DNA from: an uncultured Spartobacteria bacterium
GTDB lineage: Bacteria > Verrucomicrobiota > Verrucomicrobiia > Chthoniobacterales > Chthoniobacteraceae
Reading direction: 5' to 3'
Assembly: GCA_903882875.1 (NCBI GenBank)
Contig: CAIRYQ010000010.1
Coordinates: 17,558 to 81,557 of the forward strand
DNA: 64,000 nt
This document shows positions 9,536 through 20,655 of the stretch, in pieces. Numbering within the stretch: position 1 is the stretch's first letter; each line of letters begins with the position of its first letter. The translations under genes were made by a program, and so were the position numbers. A model generated the notes under the pieces. The model saw nothing but the letters and a program-made list of their open reading frames with translations, ran no database searches and was not told the DNA's origin.

Positions 9536-11236
9536 TCATTCGGGCTTCGCGAGAGGCACGGTCACGGAAATGCTCGTGCCTTTGCCGACTTCGCTTGTTC
9601 GTTCGAGCGTGCCGCCGATGCCGCTGATGCGCTGCATCATATTGCCTGTGCCATCGCCTGCGGCGGAAGGATCCGCGATGCCGCGTCCATTATCTTCGAC
9701 GCGGATGTTGAGCCGATGATCGTGGATGCGGATGAGCAACCATGCCTCGGTCGCGTGCGCATGTTTCACGATGTTGTGCAGCGCTTCTTTGACGGTGAGG
9801 AAAAGGTGGTGGCGCTGCGCGGAGGACAGAGCCGCATCGGGCAAAGCGGCGGGGATGTCGAGCCGACACGGAATCCCCGCCGCATTCAGGTAGTTCTGCG
9901 CGTAGTTGCTGAGGAAAGGCACGAAGCCCTTGAGCGAATCGTTCGCGGGATTCACGGCCCAGACCATCTCGTCCACCTGGCGCGTGAGATTCTGGGCAAG
10001 ATCGAAAATTTGATCAAAGTGACACTTGGCCTTCACCGCGTCGCCCGCATCCGCCTGTGCGAGATCGCTGAGCAGTGCGAGGTGGGTGAGGTCGGCCCCG
10101 AGGTTGTCGTGCAAATCGCGCGCGATGCGGCTTCGCTCATGCTCGACGGCACGTTCGCGCTCCAGTGCATCGAGGCGGCGCTGCATGCGATTGCGTGTGA
10201 TTTGGCGGACGATGAGCGAGATCGCCGCGGCAGCCAAGGCGGCGATGACGAAGGCAAAGAGCTTCGTTTCATAAAACGGCGGCACGACGATGATCCGCGT
10301 GATGCTCTCCGCGCCGACGGCTTTTCCCTCGATGGTGTGCGCCTGCAATTTCATTCGGTAGTCGCCCACCGGCAGATACGGATACGAGATGCGCGAGCTG
10401 CCGCCCCAGCCGATGGAATACGCTTCCTTCCACTCGATGACGATGCGGCTGAATGAACTGAGCGCGGGATGCTGCAAACTCGTCGTGAGCCAGCCGCCAA
10501 ACGCATCCGGTCGGTCGTCGCGCATGATGATCATCGGCGGCCTGCCCTCACGAGGAGCGATCTGTGCGATGCTCAGACTCGTGCCGTGCCGCGCCCATCC
10601 TGCTGGCGTGCCGGCGCTGGTTTGCATGAGCGATCCCTCGGCAGGGACGAGCGAGACGCGCTGGCTCGTCTGCTGTGCATCGCGGGGAATCAGTGTGATG
10701 CTGAGGTCGGCGATGGCATACACGCCCATCGTTTGCTGTGGACCGGCGCTGCTCATCCAAATCTGCAAGCGCTCGGCTCCGGCAGGAATTTCCAGCGATT
10801 CCCTGCGCGCGGTGAAGCGCGAGGTCTGCACGTCGCCAGTCCAACCCGAAGACTCGCCGTGAGCATCGAATTCCTCGCCAGAGATGGTGTTGTCCTTCGC
10901 ATCATTGAAACGCACGGTGAAGCGCATCACGCCGATGGGATCGCGCCGATCACGATCCGCGCCTTCGAGCTGATAACGATAACGCAGCGGCTGTGTCGCG
11001 GGCGCAGACTGCTCGCTGAAGTCAATGTCGAGCATCCGCGTGTGCGCACGCACTTCGACGGCGGTTTTTTTGTCGTCAGGGACCGGCAAACGAATGCCGT
11101 CGGCCTCGATTTTCGAGATGGTGAATGGCTCGGCCGCTTGCGTGAATGAAAGCGCCATGAGAAGCGATACGCCGAGCAAACCCCGCCAGTGATGCTGGCG
11201 CTGAATGGTTTCGTGTTGGCTGCGATGTCGGGACAT
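9536..11236 (-). CDS. Sensor histidine kinase, HisKA_3/NarX-like with periplasmic sensor
   Basis: 566 residues. An N-terminal signal/anchor (WRGLLGVSLLMALSF) precedes a periplasmic sensor of about 300 residues that ends in a Y_Y_Y-like beta-sandwich (YPYLPVGDYRMKLQA). A membrane helix follows (about 335-360, KLFAFVIAALAAAAISLIV). The kinase core has the phospho-acceptor H in RSRIARDLHDNLGAD and an ATPase domain with KEALHNIVKHA, EDNGRGI and GTGNMMQRI boxes. The start was chosen at ATG 11236, since the longer frame would run back to within 15 bp of the upstream gene's stop with no signal peptide. It lies 29 bp after the DUF1549/1553 gene, suggesting that the TCS senses a product handled by that operon. 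Confidence 0.9.
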   Translation of the reverse strand: MSRHRSQHETIQRQHHWRGLLGVSLLMALSFTQAAEPFTISKIEADGIRLPVPDDKKTAVEVRAHTRMLDIDFSEQSAPATQPLRYRYQLEGADRDRRDPIGVMRFTVRFNDAKDNTISGEEFDAHGESSGWTGDVQTSRFTARRESLEIPAGAERLQIWMSSAGPQQTMGVYAIADLSITLIPRDAQQTSQRVSLVPAEGSLMQTSAGTPAGWARHGTSLSIAQIAPREGRPPMIIMRDDRPDAFGGWLTTSLQHPALSSFSRIVIEWKEAYSIGWGGSSRISYPYLPVGDYRMKLQAHTIEGKAVGAESITRIIVVPPFYETKLFAFVIAALAAAAISLIVRQITRNRMQRRLDALERERAVEHERSRIARDLHDNLGADLTHLALLSDLAQADAGDAVKAKCHFDQIFDLAQNLTRQVDEMVWAVNPANDSLKGFVPFLSNYAQNYLNAAGIPCRLDIPAALPDAALSSAQRHHLFLTVKEALHNIVKHAHATEAWLLIRIHDHRLNIRVEDNGRGIADPSAAGDGTGNMMQRISGIGGTLERTSEVGKGTSISVTVPLAKPE

Positions 11237-11265
11237 GGATGCTGCGACCGTGCGCCGCGCAGGAG

Positions 11266-14200
11266 TTAATTCAAATACGTCGCCTCGTTGCAGAACAACA
11301 AAGCCTGCACGAGCGTCTCCCAAGGTGTCAGCGCGGTGCGTTCGACGAGCGTGCCTTCGTTGAGCACGGCGGCTTTGGCGGCGATGTCGCTGGCGTGTTT
11401 TTCTTTGTCGAGGAGTTCTTTGGCGCGTTGCTCGGCTTTGTCGAGGAGGGCGCGCTGTTGTTTTTCGAAGTCGGATTGCCGAGCGGTTTCAAGTTGGAGG
11501 AATTTGGTGGCCTTGGCGAGTTCGAGCGCATTCGGGGTGCGCTGGAAGACGACTTGGTAGATGGCGCGGACAACGTCGTCGTTGCGACGTGTGGCGAGCG
11601 CGGCTCTCACTTCATCGCGCGCCACGATGCGGCGCACGATGTCGATCGTGAAGGGGCTGTTCATCAAGAAGAGCGATTGCTGCGGGACGATGGTCGAAGT
11701 GCGACGCGTGTTCGGCTCGGTGGGATTGGCAAAGTCGAACTGCGTGAGCAACTCGGGCACGTTCGCGCGGTCGATGTAGCCGTAGATGCTGCGGCGGTGT
11801 GAATACGGCTCGCTCACGAGATTCACGGGCGGACCGTAGCGGGATGCGTCGAGCGCGCCGGCCATCGTGAGCATCGAGTCGCGGAAGGCCTCGAAGTCGA
11901 GGCGGCGGATGTTCGCGCGCCAGAGGAGGAAGTTGCCGGGGTCGAGCTTCTGATACTCGGCGAGGTGCGGAGTGAGCGCGCTCTGCTGATACGCGGCGGA
12001 GAGCATGATGAGCTTGTGCAGCGGCTTCATCGTCCACGCGGGTTTGCCGGGCATGTCCTGCATGAACCACCACGCGAGGTAGTCGAGCAGTTCGGGGTGC
12101 GAGGGCGTGCCGGCGCGGCTGCCGAGGTCGTCGGGCGTGCGGATGAGTCCTTCGCCGAAGAGCTGCATCCACGCGCGATTCACGGCGACGCGCGCGGTGA
12201 GCGGGTTGCTTTTGCTCGCGATGGTCTGCGCGAGTTCGAGGCGTCCGCTGCCGTGCGTGAAGGGCTTTGCGCCGCCGGGGCTGAAGGCTTCGAGGTAGCG
12301 GCGCGGCACGAGGCGTTTCGCGGCGGGGTCGCTGCTGAGCGGTCTGTTGCCGCGCGGATAAATCGGCGAGTCCATCGGCTGCGGCAAATCCTCCACGACC
12401 ATCCCGCGCATCGGTCGCGCGGGGTTCGTGAGCTTGAACATGTTGATGCCGTTCACGCGGCCCACGGTTTCGAGTTCGCTGCCGCGCGCGTCGTGGCCGC
12501 GGCATTCTTCGAGGAGTTTCAGCTCGATGGAGTCGCCCGGCTCGCAATGCGTGTTGCCGCGCATCGGCAGCTCCGGCGCGATGAGCCGATACGGATACAC
12601 GGCGAGTTCCATCAGCGGCAGGTCGCGATGGCCGACGACCTTTTCGCGCAGCTCCCAAATCTTCGTCGTCATGCCGCCGCCGGTTTTGATTTCGGCCACG
12701 AAGTCCTCGCACTTCGGGCCAACGGGCCTGCCCGCGATGGACGCGACCGTTTCCTGCCAGAAGCGCGCGAACAACTCCGCCGTGCCCTCGACATCCGCGG
12801 GCAGCGTTTTCTGCTTCTTGAAAAAGTCGAGCACCACCGGGTTGTAGCCCTTGCGTTTGCCGGACACGATTTCGTCGAAGTATTTGCGATTGCCCGCGGC
12901 ACTGCTCTCCGCGAGCGCGACGAACGGGCCGAAGATGGGATCGCGTCCGTTGAATTTGAAATTCGGCGCAAACTCGCCGCGCAGCCAATACGTGTCGTCG
13001 CCCGCGAGCCCGAGCTTCACCTTCAGCGCTTCGAGCGCCTTGCGGTCGGCGTCGGACTCGAACTTTTTGGATGTCGCGATGGCCCACTGAAAATACTTCG
13101 AGGCGTTCGCACGCATCCGCGCGTTCTCGCGTTTCGCGATGTGCAGATACGCGGCCCACGCGTGGTCCTGCAGCTCGCGGAGTTTGCCCTCGTAGGTCTG
13201 AAACTCGCGCGACGCTGTGTTGCCGCCCCAGATGACCGGCCCCTCGGTCGGTTGCGTGGTGCTGCGGAAGACGCCGTGCAGCGCGTAGTAGTCGGCCTGC
13301 GTGACGGGATCGAATTTGTGATCGTGGCAGCGCGCGCACGCGAGCGTGAGCCCGAGCAAACCACGTCCGACGCTGTCAATGCGCTCGTTGATGATCTCGT
13401 CGGGATTCGACGACGACTGGCCGATGGTGATGAATGCGAGCGCGGCCCAGTTCATGTCCGGCTTGCTCGCGATTTGATCCGCTGCGAGCTGATGCAGGAT
13501 GAACTGGTCATACGGCATGTCGTCGTTGAGCACCTTGATGAGCCAGTCTCGGTAGCCCCACGCATACGGGAAGCGCTGGTCGAAGCCGCGCTCCGGCACG
13601 CCGCCCGTGTCCGAGTAACGCGCCGTGTCCATCCAATGCCGCGCCCATCGCTCACCGTAGTGCGGATTTTTCAGCAGCTCGTCCACGACCTTCTCGAAGG
13701 CTTTAGGCGAAGTCTCTGCAACGAATGCACGAATCTGCTCCGGCGACGGCGGCAGCCCGATGAGATCGAAATACGCGCGGCGCAGCAGCGCCTCCTTTTT
13801 CCTGCGCACCTCGTCGGGCGTGCCCGTCTCCGGCTGCGCGGCGGGCTGCATGTTCTTCGCCTCCAGCTTCGCGAGCACGAAAGGATCAATCACACTCTTC
13901 ACCCACGATCGGTCCTTCACCGCCGGCATCGGAGGCGCGGCCGTGATGGGCTTGAACGACCAGTGATCCAACACCGGCCGCACCGCGCTCATGTTCTTCT
14001 CACGCGGGTCCGGCGCGCCCATCGAAATCCATTGCTTGAGCGCCACGATCTGCTCCGCACTGAGATGTTTCTTCGGCGGCATCTGCGTGTCGCCGCGCCA
14101 CTCGACTGCCGCGATCATCGGGCTGTCAGTCGGATTGCCCGGTTTCAGAATCGCGCCGTTCTCGCCCCCGCGCCGCATGTCCTCGCGATTGTCCATGCTC

Positions 14201-14382
14201 AGCCCGCCCTTCGTCTTCCCCTTCGCGGCGGAATGGCATTCGAGGCAATGCTCCGCGAGCAGCGGGCGGATTTTGCTTTCAAAGAAGGCGAGCTGGCCCG
14301 CAGTGGGCTTGGCTTCGTCAGCGCGCGCGAACGACGCGAACACCAGCGTGGCAATCAACGAGACGAATGGAATAGGCTTCAT
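11266..14382 (-). CDS. PSD1 cytochrome / DUF1549 / DUF1553 secreted protein
   Basis: 1038 residues with a signal peptide (SLIATLVFASFARA). A planctomycete-type cytochrome c domain with C46-x-x-C49-H50 (EHCLECHSAAKGKTKGG) is followed by DUF1549 (about 175-380, AYFDLIGLPPSPEQI and WARHWMDTARYSDT) and a second heme-like ACARCHDHKFDPVTQADYYAL. The C-terminal DUF1553 (about 740-1000) has LTARVAVNRAWMQLFG and RRTSTIVPQQSLFLMNSPF. The stop of the upstream DUF1501 gene is 9 bp away. DUF1549/1553 proteins almost always pair with DUF1501, and their activity is unknown. Here the usual gene order is reversed, with DUF1501 first. Confidence 0.9.
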   Translation of the reverse strand: MKPIPFVSLIATLVFASFARADEAKPTAGQLAFFESKIRPLLAEHCLECHSAAKGKTKGGLSMDNREDMRRGGENGAILKPGNPTDSPMIAAVEWRGDTQMPPKKHLSAEQIVALKQWISMGAPDPREKNMSAVRPVLDHWSFKPITAAPPMPAVKDRSWVKSVIDPFVLAKLEAKNMQPAAQPETGTPDEVRRKKEALLRRAYFDLIGLPPSPEQIRAFVAETSPKAFEKVVDELLKNPHYGERWARHWMDTARYSDTGGVPERGFDQRFPYAWGYRDWLIKVLNDDMPYDQFILHQLAADQIASKPDMNWAALAFITIGQSSSNPDEIINERIDSVGRGLLGLTLACARCHDHKFDPVTQADYYALHGVFRSTTQPTEGPVIWGGNTASREFQTYEGKLRELQDHAWAAYLHIAKRENARMRANASKYFQWAIATSKKFESDADRKALEALKVKLGLAGDDTYWLRGEFAPNFKFNGRDPIFGPFVALAESSAAGNRKYFDEIVSGKRKGYNPVVLDFFKKQKTLPADVEGTAELFARFWQETVASIAGRPVGPKCEDFVAEIKTGGGMTTKIWELREKVVGHRDLPLMELAVYPYRLIAPELPMRGNTHCEPGDSIELKLLEECRGHDARGSELETVGRVNGINMFKLTNPARPMRGMVVEDLPQPMDSPIYPRGNRPLSSDPAAKRLVPRRYLEAFSPGGAKPFTHGSGRLELAQTIASKSNPLTARVAVNRAWMQLFGEGLIRTPDDLGSRAGTPSHPELLDYLAWWFMQDMPGKPAWTMKPLHKLIMLSAAYQQSALTPHLAEYQKLDPGNFLLWRANIRRLDFEAFRDSMLTMAGALDASRYGPPVNLVSEPYSHRRSIYGYIDRANVPELLTQFDFANPTEPNTRRTSTIVPQQSLFLMNSPFTIDIVRRIVARDEVRAALATRRNDDVVRAIYQVVFQRTPNALELAKATKFLQLETARQSDFEKQQRALLDKAEQRAKELLDKEKHASDIAAKAAVLNEGTLVERTALTPWETLVQALLFCNEATYLN

Positions 14383-14391
14383 GGCGACAGT

Positions 14392-15822
<1,431 letters not shown>

Positions 15823-15854
15823 AGCGCGATGGCGGGGTGAAGTGCTGAAGTGCT

Positions 15855-16371
15855 TCAAACTTGTGGCAATGGACGGGAGCGACCGAGTTGGCGGTGCAAA
15901 TGCAGCGTGGTCATGATCGCCAGGGGGAATGAACACGAGCCCCAATACCGACAGGGTGCTGTAGAGTGCATAGTCTCTGCCGGTCTTGAGTGGCTCGAAA
16001 ACGTAGCCTGGCGGTTCGTCGATCTGCATCACGAAGCGGTAGTGCGTGCCGGTCAGTTTCATCACCCCCCAGTGGAGCCACGATGCCACAACTCCGAACA
16101 GGCCAGCCCCCAGCGGCAATGACAGCAATCCCAAGCAAACCGCCACCCAGCGGCGACTCGAAGCTAGTCCAGGCGCAAGCGCCATCGACACCAACACGCC
16201 AGTGATGGCACCTGCAATGACCACCGTCGCCGCCTCGCCGGGGCTCGACATCAGCTTACTGAAAAGGCCTGGAGCCATCGACCACACGGCACCATAGGCC
16301 GCTCCCCACAGCAAAGCGATCCTGAGACGATAATGGCTCGAAGGCGTGGTTTGATTGTCGGCGTGAGTCAT
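15855..16371 (-). pseudogene. Small four-helix membrane protein, frameshifted at a C5 tract
   Basis: From ATG 16371 the frame encodes an inner-membrane-like protein with about four hydrophobic helices (IALLWGAAYGAVWSMAPGLF, VVIAGAITGVLVSMALAPGL, LGLLSLPLGAGLFGVVASWL, YALYSTLSVLGLVFI). After FIP the frame runs on in poor sequence into the next gene. Removing one base from the five C's (plus-strand G run at 15923-15927) restores FIPLAIMTTLHLHRQLG and a stop at 15855, giving 171 residues. That is a natural C-terminus 33 bp before the DUF1501 start. So the gene is either mutated, a homopolymer switch, or affected by a sequencing error. The function is unrecognised. Confidence 0.6.
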
Positions 16372-16415
16372 GGATCGCTGTTGAATGGCGTGAAGGTAGA
16401 GAACGCAGCGGATGC

Positions 16416-16445
16416 CCGCATGTCGGTAGTTCTACCGACATGCGG
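16416..16445. promoter_or_regulatory. Perfect 30-bp palindrome in a divergent promoter region
   Basis: Two 14-nt arms, CCGCATGTCGGTAG and CTACCGACATGCGG, are exact reverse complements separated by TT. The site sits between the divergent starts at 16371 (minus) and 16480 (plus). A -10-like TATAGT at 16463-16468 precedes the plus-strand ATG, so the palindrome would cover or flank the -35 region. Position and symmetry suggest an operator for a dimeric regulator controlling both directions. The regulator is not identified; the NarL-type protein in the minus operon is one candidate. Confidence 0.6.
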
Positions 16446-16479
16446 CGGACTGCCGGGCTGACTATAGTTGCGGCTCAAA

Positions 16480-19400
16480 ATGAAAACTCCCATTCGCGTT
16501 CTGATGTCCGCCGCCACGTCGCTATTCGCTGCGATCTCGACGCTTGCCGCGCAAAATCCCGCGCCGTTGCCGCCGGCGGTCGTTGAGAAGCAGCCGAATC
16601 CGGTGAATGGTGAGCGGCCTTGGGTGGCGCTGCCGGAGTCTGAGGTCGCGAAGATTCGCGCGGCGCTGCCGGAGAGGGCGCAGGTCGCGCCCGCGAGGCC
16701 GCGGAAGCTGCTCGTGTTTTATCGCACGGATAATTACCCGCACGCCTCGATTCCGCATTGGAACAAGTGCATCGATTTGCTCGGGGAGAAGACAGGCGCG
16801 TTTGCGGTCACGCTTTCGCAGAGCTACGCGGACCTCACGCCGGAGAACCTGAAGCAATACGACGCAATTTTTTTCAACAACACCTGCCGCATGAGCACGC
16901 CCGCGCCGGTGAAGGCTGCGCTGCTGGATTTCATCGCGAGTGGCAAGGGCTTCGCGGGCAATCATGGCGCGGGCGACAACTGGCACGACTGGCCGGAGGG
17001 AAAGGATCTCATCGGCGCGGAATTCGTCACGCATCCGTATGGGCGCATCCAGATCAAAGTGGACGACGCGGCGAGCCCGCTCACCGCGGCGTTCGGCGGG
17101 CGCGCGTTTGCGTATCAGGATGAAATCTACGCGTTCAAGGAGCCCTACAGCCGCGACAAGCTGCGCGTGCTGCTGAGCATTGATTATCCGAATTCGCCCG
17201 AGGTCGCGAAGGCCGAGCAGACGATGCTCAAGCGCGCCGCGGAGCCGAACGCGCGGCAGTTCGACAAGGACTCGCTCGCCGCCGTGCGCGCGGACAAGGA
17301 CTACGCGCTCGCGTGGATTCGGCCGTGGGGAAAAGGGCGCCTCTTCTACTGCGCATTCGGTCATCGCGCGGAGGTGACGTTCGATCCAGCGATGGTGAAA
17401 TTCTACCTCGCGGGCATCCAGTATGCGCTCGGTGATTTGAAGGCGGATGACGCGCCGTCCGGCCCCGCGCCCGCGCCCGCGCCTGCTGCGCCGTTGAAAA
17501 CAGGAGCGGCGCCTGTGCAAAACCCTGCGGAGTCCGAGCAGGCGAAAATCGTTTTGCAGCACGTGCGCTTCGACTCGGCGTTCGAGTTCACGACGTTCGC
17601 CGCGCCGCCGATGGTGAATTCGCCGGTGTTCGTCTCCGCCGCGCCGGACGGCACGCTGTTCGTGTCGAGCGATGCGAATGGCAGCGTGGGCACGACGCGC
17701 GGCGTCGGACGCATCGTGCGCCTCCGCGACACGCACGGTGACGGCATCGCGGATGCCGCGAACGATTTTGCAAAAGTGGACGCTCCGCGCGGGCTCGTCG
17801 CGCATGGAAACACGGTCTTCGTGCTGCATCCGCCGCACATCAGCGCGTTCATTGACAAGGACGGCGACGGCGTCGCGGACGAGGAGCGCGTCATCGTGAA
17901 AAACGTCGGCTGGGGCTACGCGGACCGCCGCGCGGACCACGCGTCGAACGGTCTGGAGCTGGGCGTGGACGGCTGGCTCTACGCGGCGATTGGCGATTTC
18001 GGTTTCATGAAGGCCGAGGGCACGGACGGGCGCACGTTGCAACTCCGCGGCGGTGGCGTGGTGCGCGTGCGGCCCGACGGCACGGGCCTCGAACTTTACA
18101 GCGCCGGCACGCGCAACATCCTCGAGGCCGCCATCAGCCCCTTGCTCGACGGCTTCGCGCGCGACAACACGAACGACGGCGACGGCTGGGACACGCGATT
18201 CCATCATTTCAGCGGACTCGAGGACCACGGCTATCCGCGCCTTTACAAAAACTTCGCTGACGAGGCGGTGAAGCCGCTCGCCGATTACGGTGGCGGCTCG
18301 GGCTGTGGCGCGGCGTGGGTCTCTGAGCCGGGCTGGCCCGACGCGTGGAATCACCGCCCGTTCACCGTGGACTGGGGCACGCAGTATGTCGCCGCGCATC
18401 CGGTGCGTGCGCACGGCGCGACATTTGTGGAGACGGAAAAGCCGCGCAACCTCGCGATGCTCAAGCCCGAGCTGAAGCCGAACGAAATCCGCGTGAATGC
18501 CTTTCGCCCGACCGACGTGGACGTGGACGCCCGCGGCTACCTCTACCTCGCGAGCTGGGTGAACGGCGGCTTCGGCGCGAGCGACAAGTGCGGCGTGATT
18601 TTCCGGATGCACCCGAAGGGCCACACGCCCGCGAAGCTGCCAGACTTCGCGAAGGCGACGACTGTCGAACTTGCGAATCTGATGCTCTCGCCGAGCCATC
18701 GCACGCGACTCGAAGCGCAGCGCGTCCTGCTGCTTCGCGGCGCGGATGACGCGGCGTTGCGCGCGATGGAAAAAATCGCTGCCGACAAAACGGCCCTGCT
18801 CGAATCACGCGTCGCCGCGCTCTTCACGCTGCGGCAGGCGAGCGGGGAAAAGGCGTTCGCATTCCTCACGCGGCTCGCGTCGGATTCGTCCATTGCCGCG
18901 TGGGCCATCCGCGCGCTCGCCGACGACGAGCGTCTGGCCGCGCGCGTTCCTGCCGAGCCAATTCTCGCGGGCCTGAAATCCGCCGACGCACGCACGCGCC
19001 GCGAGTCGGTCTTCGCCATCACGCGACTCGGCCAGCCGAAGCTCGCGGCATTCATCACGCCGCTGCTCGATGACTCCGACGAAGTCGTCGCACACACCGC
19101 ATTCCGCGCTCTGGCAAAACTCGGTGCCAGCGAGGTCTGCCTCACCGTGCTCGACGACAGTTCCGCGTCGCAAGCGAAACGCACGGGAGCACTGCGCGCC
19201 CTGCAAACGATGCATGACGCGAAGGTGGTTGACAGGCTCATCGCGCGCGTCGCGAAAGAAACCGGAGCGCAGCGGCGACGCGATTTGATCTCGGTGCTGT
19301 GCCGCCTTTACAACACCGAAGGCGAGTGGGCTGGTGACAGTTGGGGCACCCGGCCTGACAGTCGTGGCCCCTACTACCAACCCGAGCCGTGGAGCGAGTC

Positions 19401-20622
19401 GCAGAAAATCGCCGACGCGATTTTGAAAACGATGGCAAAGCTCGACAGCGCGGATGCGACGTGGCTCGGAGGCGAACTTGCGCGCAACCGCGCCAACCTC
19501 AAGGACGCCACGCGCCAGCTCCTCGCGCGCGCCGAGCAGGACGCGAGCGTCCTTCCACCGCTCTTCCGCAACCTCGCCGACAGCGACGACGTTCCTGTGG
19601 CTGCGGTGCCGCTGCTCATCCGCGCTGCGACGGCGAGGGAGACCGACCCGAAGCTGCGCACGCACGCGATCATCGCACTCACAAAGACCGACAGCCGCGA
19701 GGCGTTCGGCGCCGTCGTCGAGGGCATGACGCAGAACTGCCACGACGGAATCCACGCCGCGCGCAAGGCGTTTCATGCGGCGCGCCACCTCGAAAACCAC
19801 GTTGAGCTTTTCATCACCACCGCAAACTCCGACAAGCCGACGGCGCGCATCGCAGAGGAGGCCGTGATGCTTCTCGCCAGCCGCGTCTTCGGCGCACCGG
19901 AGGCGCGCGCCGCCGCACTCACAGCAATCGAGGAAAACTGGAAGCAAGGCCCGAAGCGCCAGGCCATGATGATTCTCGCTGCCCGCGAGACGAAAGCCGC
20001 ACCCGCCGCGCGCCTCATCGAGCCGCTGCTGCGGAGCGAGGACAAAAACCTCGCATCACTCGCCGACACGTATTTCAAGACCGCGCAGATTGACCCGAAG
20101 AAGGTCACGCAGGTCACGCCGCCCGACCAGCTCGTCGGCGCGATGCCGCAGGAGCGCCTGCTCGCGGAGGTCGTGAAAATCAAAGGCGACCCCCGCCGCG
20201 GCGAGCAGCTTTTCACACAGCAGGGCTGCGTCGCTTGCCACACGACGAAGCCCGAGCAGACGTTGAAAGGTCCCTACCTCGGCACTATCGCCGCGACCTA
20301 CAAGCGCCGCGAAATCGCCGAGTCCATACTCGAGCCCTCGAAGTCCATCGCGCAGGGATTTACCACGAACATTTTCACGATGAAGGACGGCGGCGTCCAG
20401 GCCGGCTTCGTCGTGCGCGAGGCCGCGAGCACCGTCACCTTCCGCAATGCCGCTGCGCAGGAATTCACCGTCGCGCGAACCGACATCGCAAAGCGCGAAG
20501 TGCAGGACGGCGTCTCGCTCATGCCGCCCGCGCTCGCGGCGAATCTGAGCGTTGAGGACTTCGCGTCGCTGCTCCGCTACATCGAGGAGCTGAATGAAAA
20601 GAATTCGCCGAAGGCTCCCTGA
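16480..20622 (+). CDS. ThuA + PQQ-type beta-propeller + HEAT + cytochrome c giant secreted protein
   Basis: 1380 residues with a signal peptide (VLMSAATSLFAAISTLAA). Domains in order: ThuA-like (about 70-310, LLVFYRTDNYPHASIPHW, GKGFAGNHGAGDNWHDWPE), a Pro/Ala linker, a membrane-bound-dehydrogenase-like beta-propeller (about 350-710, with FIDKDGDGVADEERVIVKN), HEAT-like repeats (about 730-1200) and a C-terminal heme-binding domain with C1250-x-x-C1253-H1254 (GCVACHTTKPEQTLKGP). This architecture is common in Verrucomicrobia/Planctomycetes. Sugar dehydrogenation coupled to cytochrome c is plausible but unproven. ATG 16480 is preferred to TTG 16468. It probably heads the plus-strand run of genes to 25371. 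Confidence 0.85.
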   Translation: MKTPIRVLMSAATSLFAAISTLAAQNPAPLPPAVVEKQPNPVNGERPWVALPESEVAKIRAALPERAQVAPARPRKLLVFYRTDNYPHASIPHWNKCIDLLGEKTGAFAVTLSQSYADLTPENLKQYDAIFFNNTCRMSTPAPVKAALLDFIASGKGFAGNHGAGDNWHDWPEGKDLIGAEFVTHPYGRIQIKVDDAASPLTAAFGGRAFAYQDEIYAFKEPYSRDKLRVLLSIDYPNSPEVAKAEQTMLKRAAEPNARQFDKDSLAAVRADKDYALAWIRPWGKGRLFYCAFGHRAEVTFDPAMVKFYLAGIQYALGDLKADDAPSGPAPAPAPAAPLKTGAAPVQNPAESEQAKIVLQHVRFDSAFEFTTFAAPPMVNSPVFVSAAPDGTLFVSSDANGSVGTTRGVGRIVRLRDTHGDGIADAANDFAKVDAPRGLVAHGNTVFVLHPPHISAFIDKDGDGVADEERVIVKNVGWGYADRRADHASNGLELGVDGWLYAAIGDFGFMKAEGTDGRTLQLRGGGVVRVRPDGTGLELYSAGTRNILEAAISPLLDGFARDNTNDGDGWDTRFHHFSGLEDHGYPRLYKNFADEAVKPLADYGGGSGCGAAWVSEPGWPDAWNHRPFTVDWGTQYVAAHPVRAHGATFVETEKPRNLAMLKPELKPNEIRVNAFRPTDVDVDARGYLYLASWVNGGFGASDKCGVIFRMHPKGHTPAKLPDFAKATTVELANLMLSPSHRTRLEAQRVLLLRGADDAALRAMEKIAADKTALLESRVAALFTLRQASGEKAFAFLTRLASDSSIAAWAIRALADDERLAARVPAEPILAGLKSADARTRRESVFAITRLGQPKLAAFITPLLDDSDEVVAHTAFRALAKLGASEVCLTVLDDSSASQAKRTGALRALQTMHDAKVVDRLIARVAKETGAQRRRDLISVLCRLYNTEGEWAGDSWGTRPDSRGPYYQPEPWSESQKIADAILKTMAKLDSADATWLGGELARNRANLKDATRQLLARAEQDASVLPPLFRNLADSDDVPVAAVPLLIRAATARETDPKLRTHAIIALTKTDSREAFGAVVEGMTQNCHDGIHAARKAFHAARHLENHVELFITTANSDKPTARIAEEAVMLLASRVFGAPEARAAALTAIEENWKQGPKRQAMMILAARETKAAPAARLIEPLLRSEDKNLASLADTYFKTAQIDPKKVTQVTPPDQLVGAMPQERLLAEVVKIKGDPRRGEQLFTQQGCVACHTTKPEQTLKGPYLGTIAATYKRREIAESILEPSKSIAQGFTTNIFTMKDGGVQAGFVVREAASTVTFRNAAAQEFTVARTDIAKREVQDGVSLMPPALAANLSVEDFASLLRYIEELNEKNSPKAP

Positions 20623-20655
20623 AACGAGGGCCGATCATCACGCATCATTCACCGC

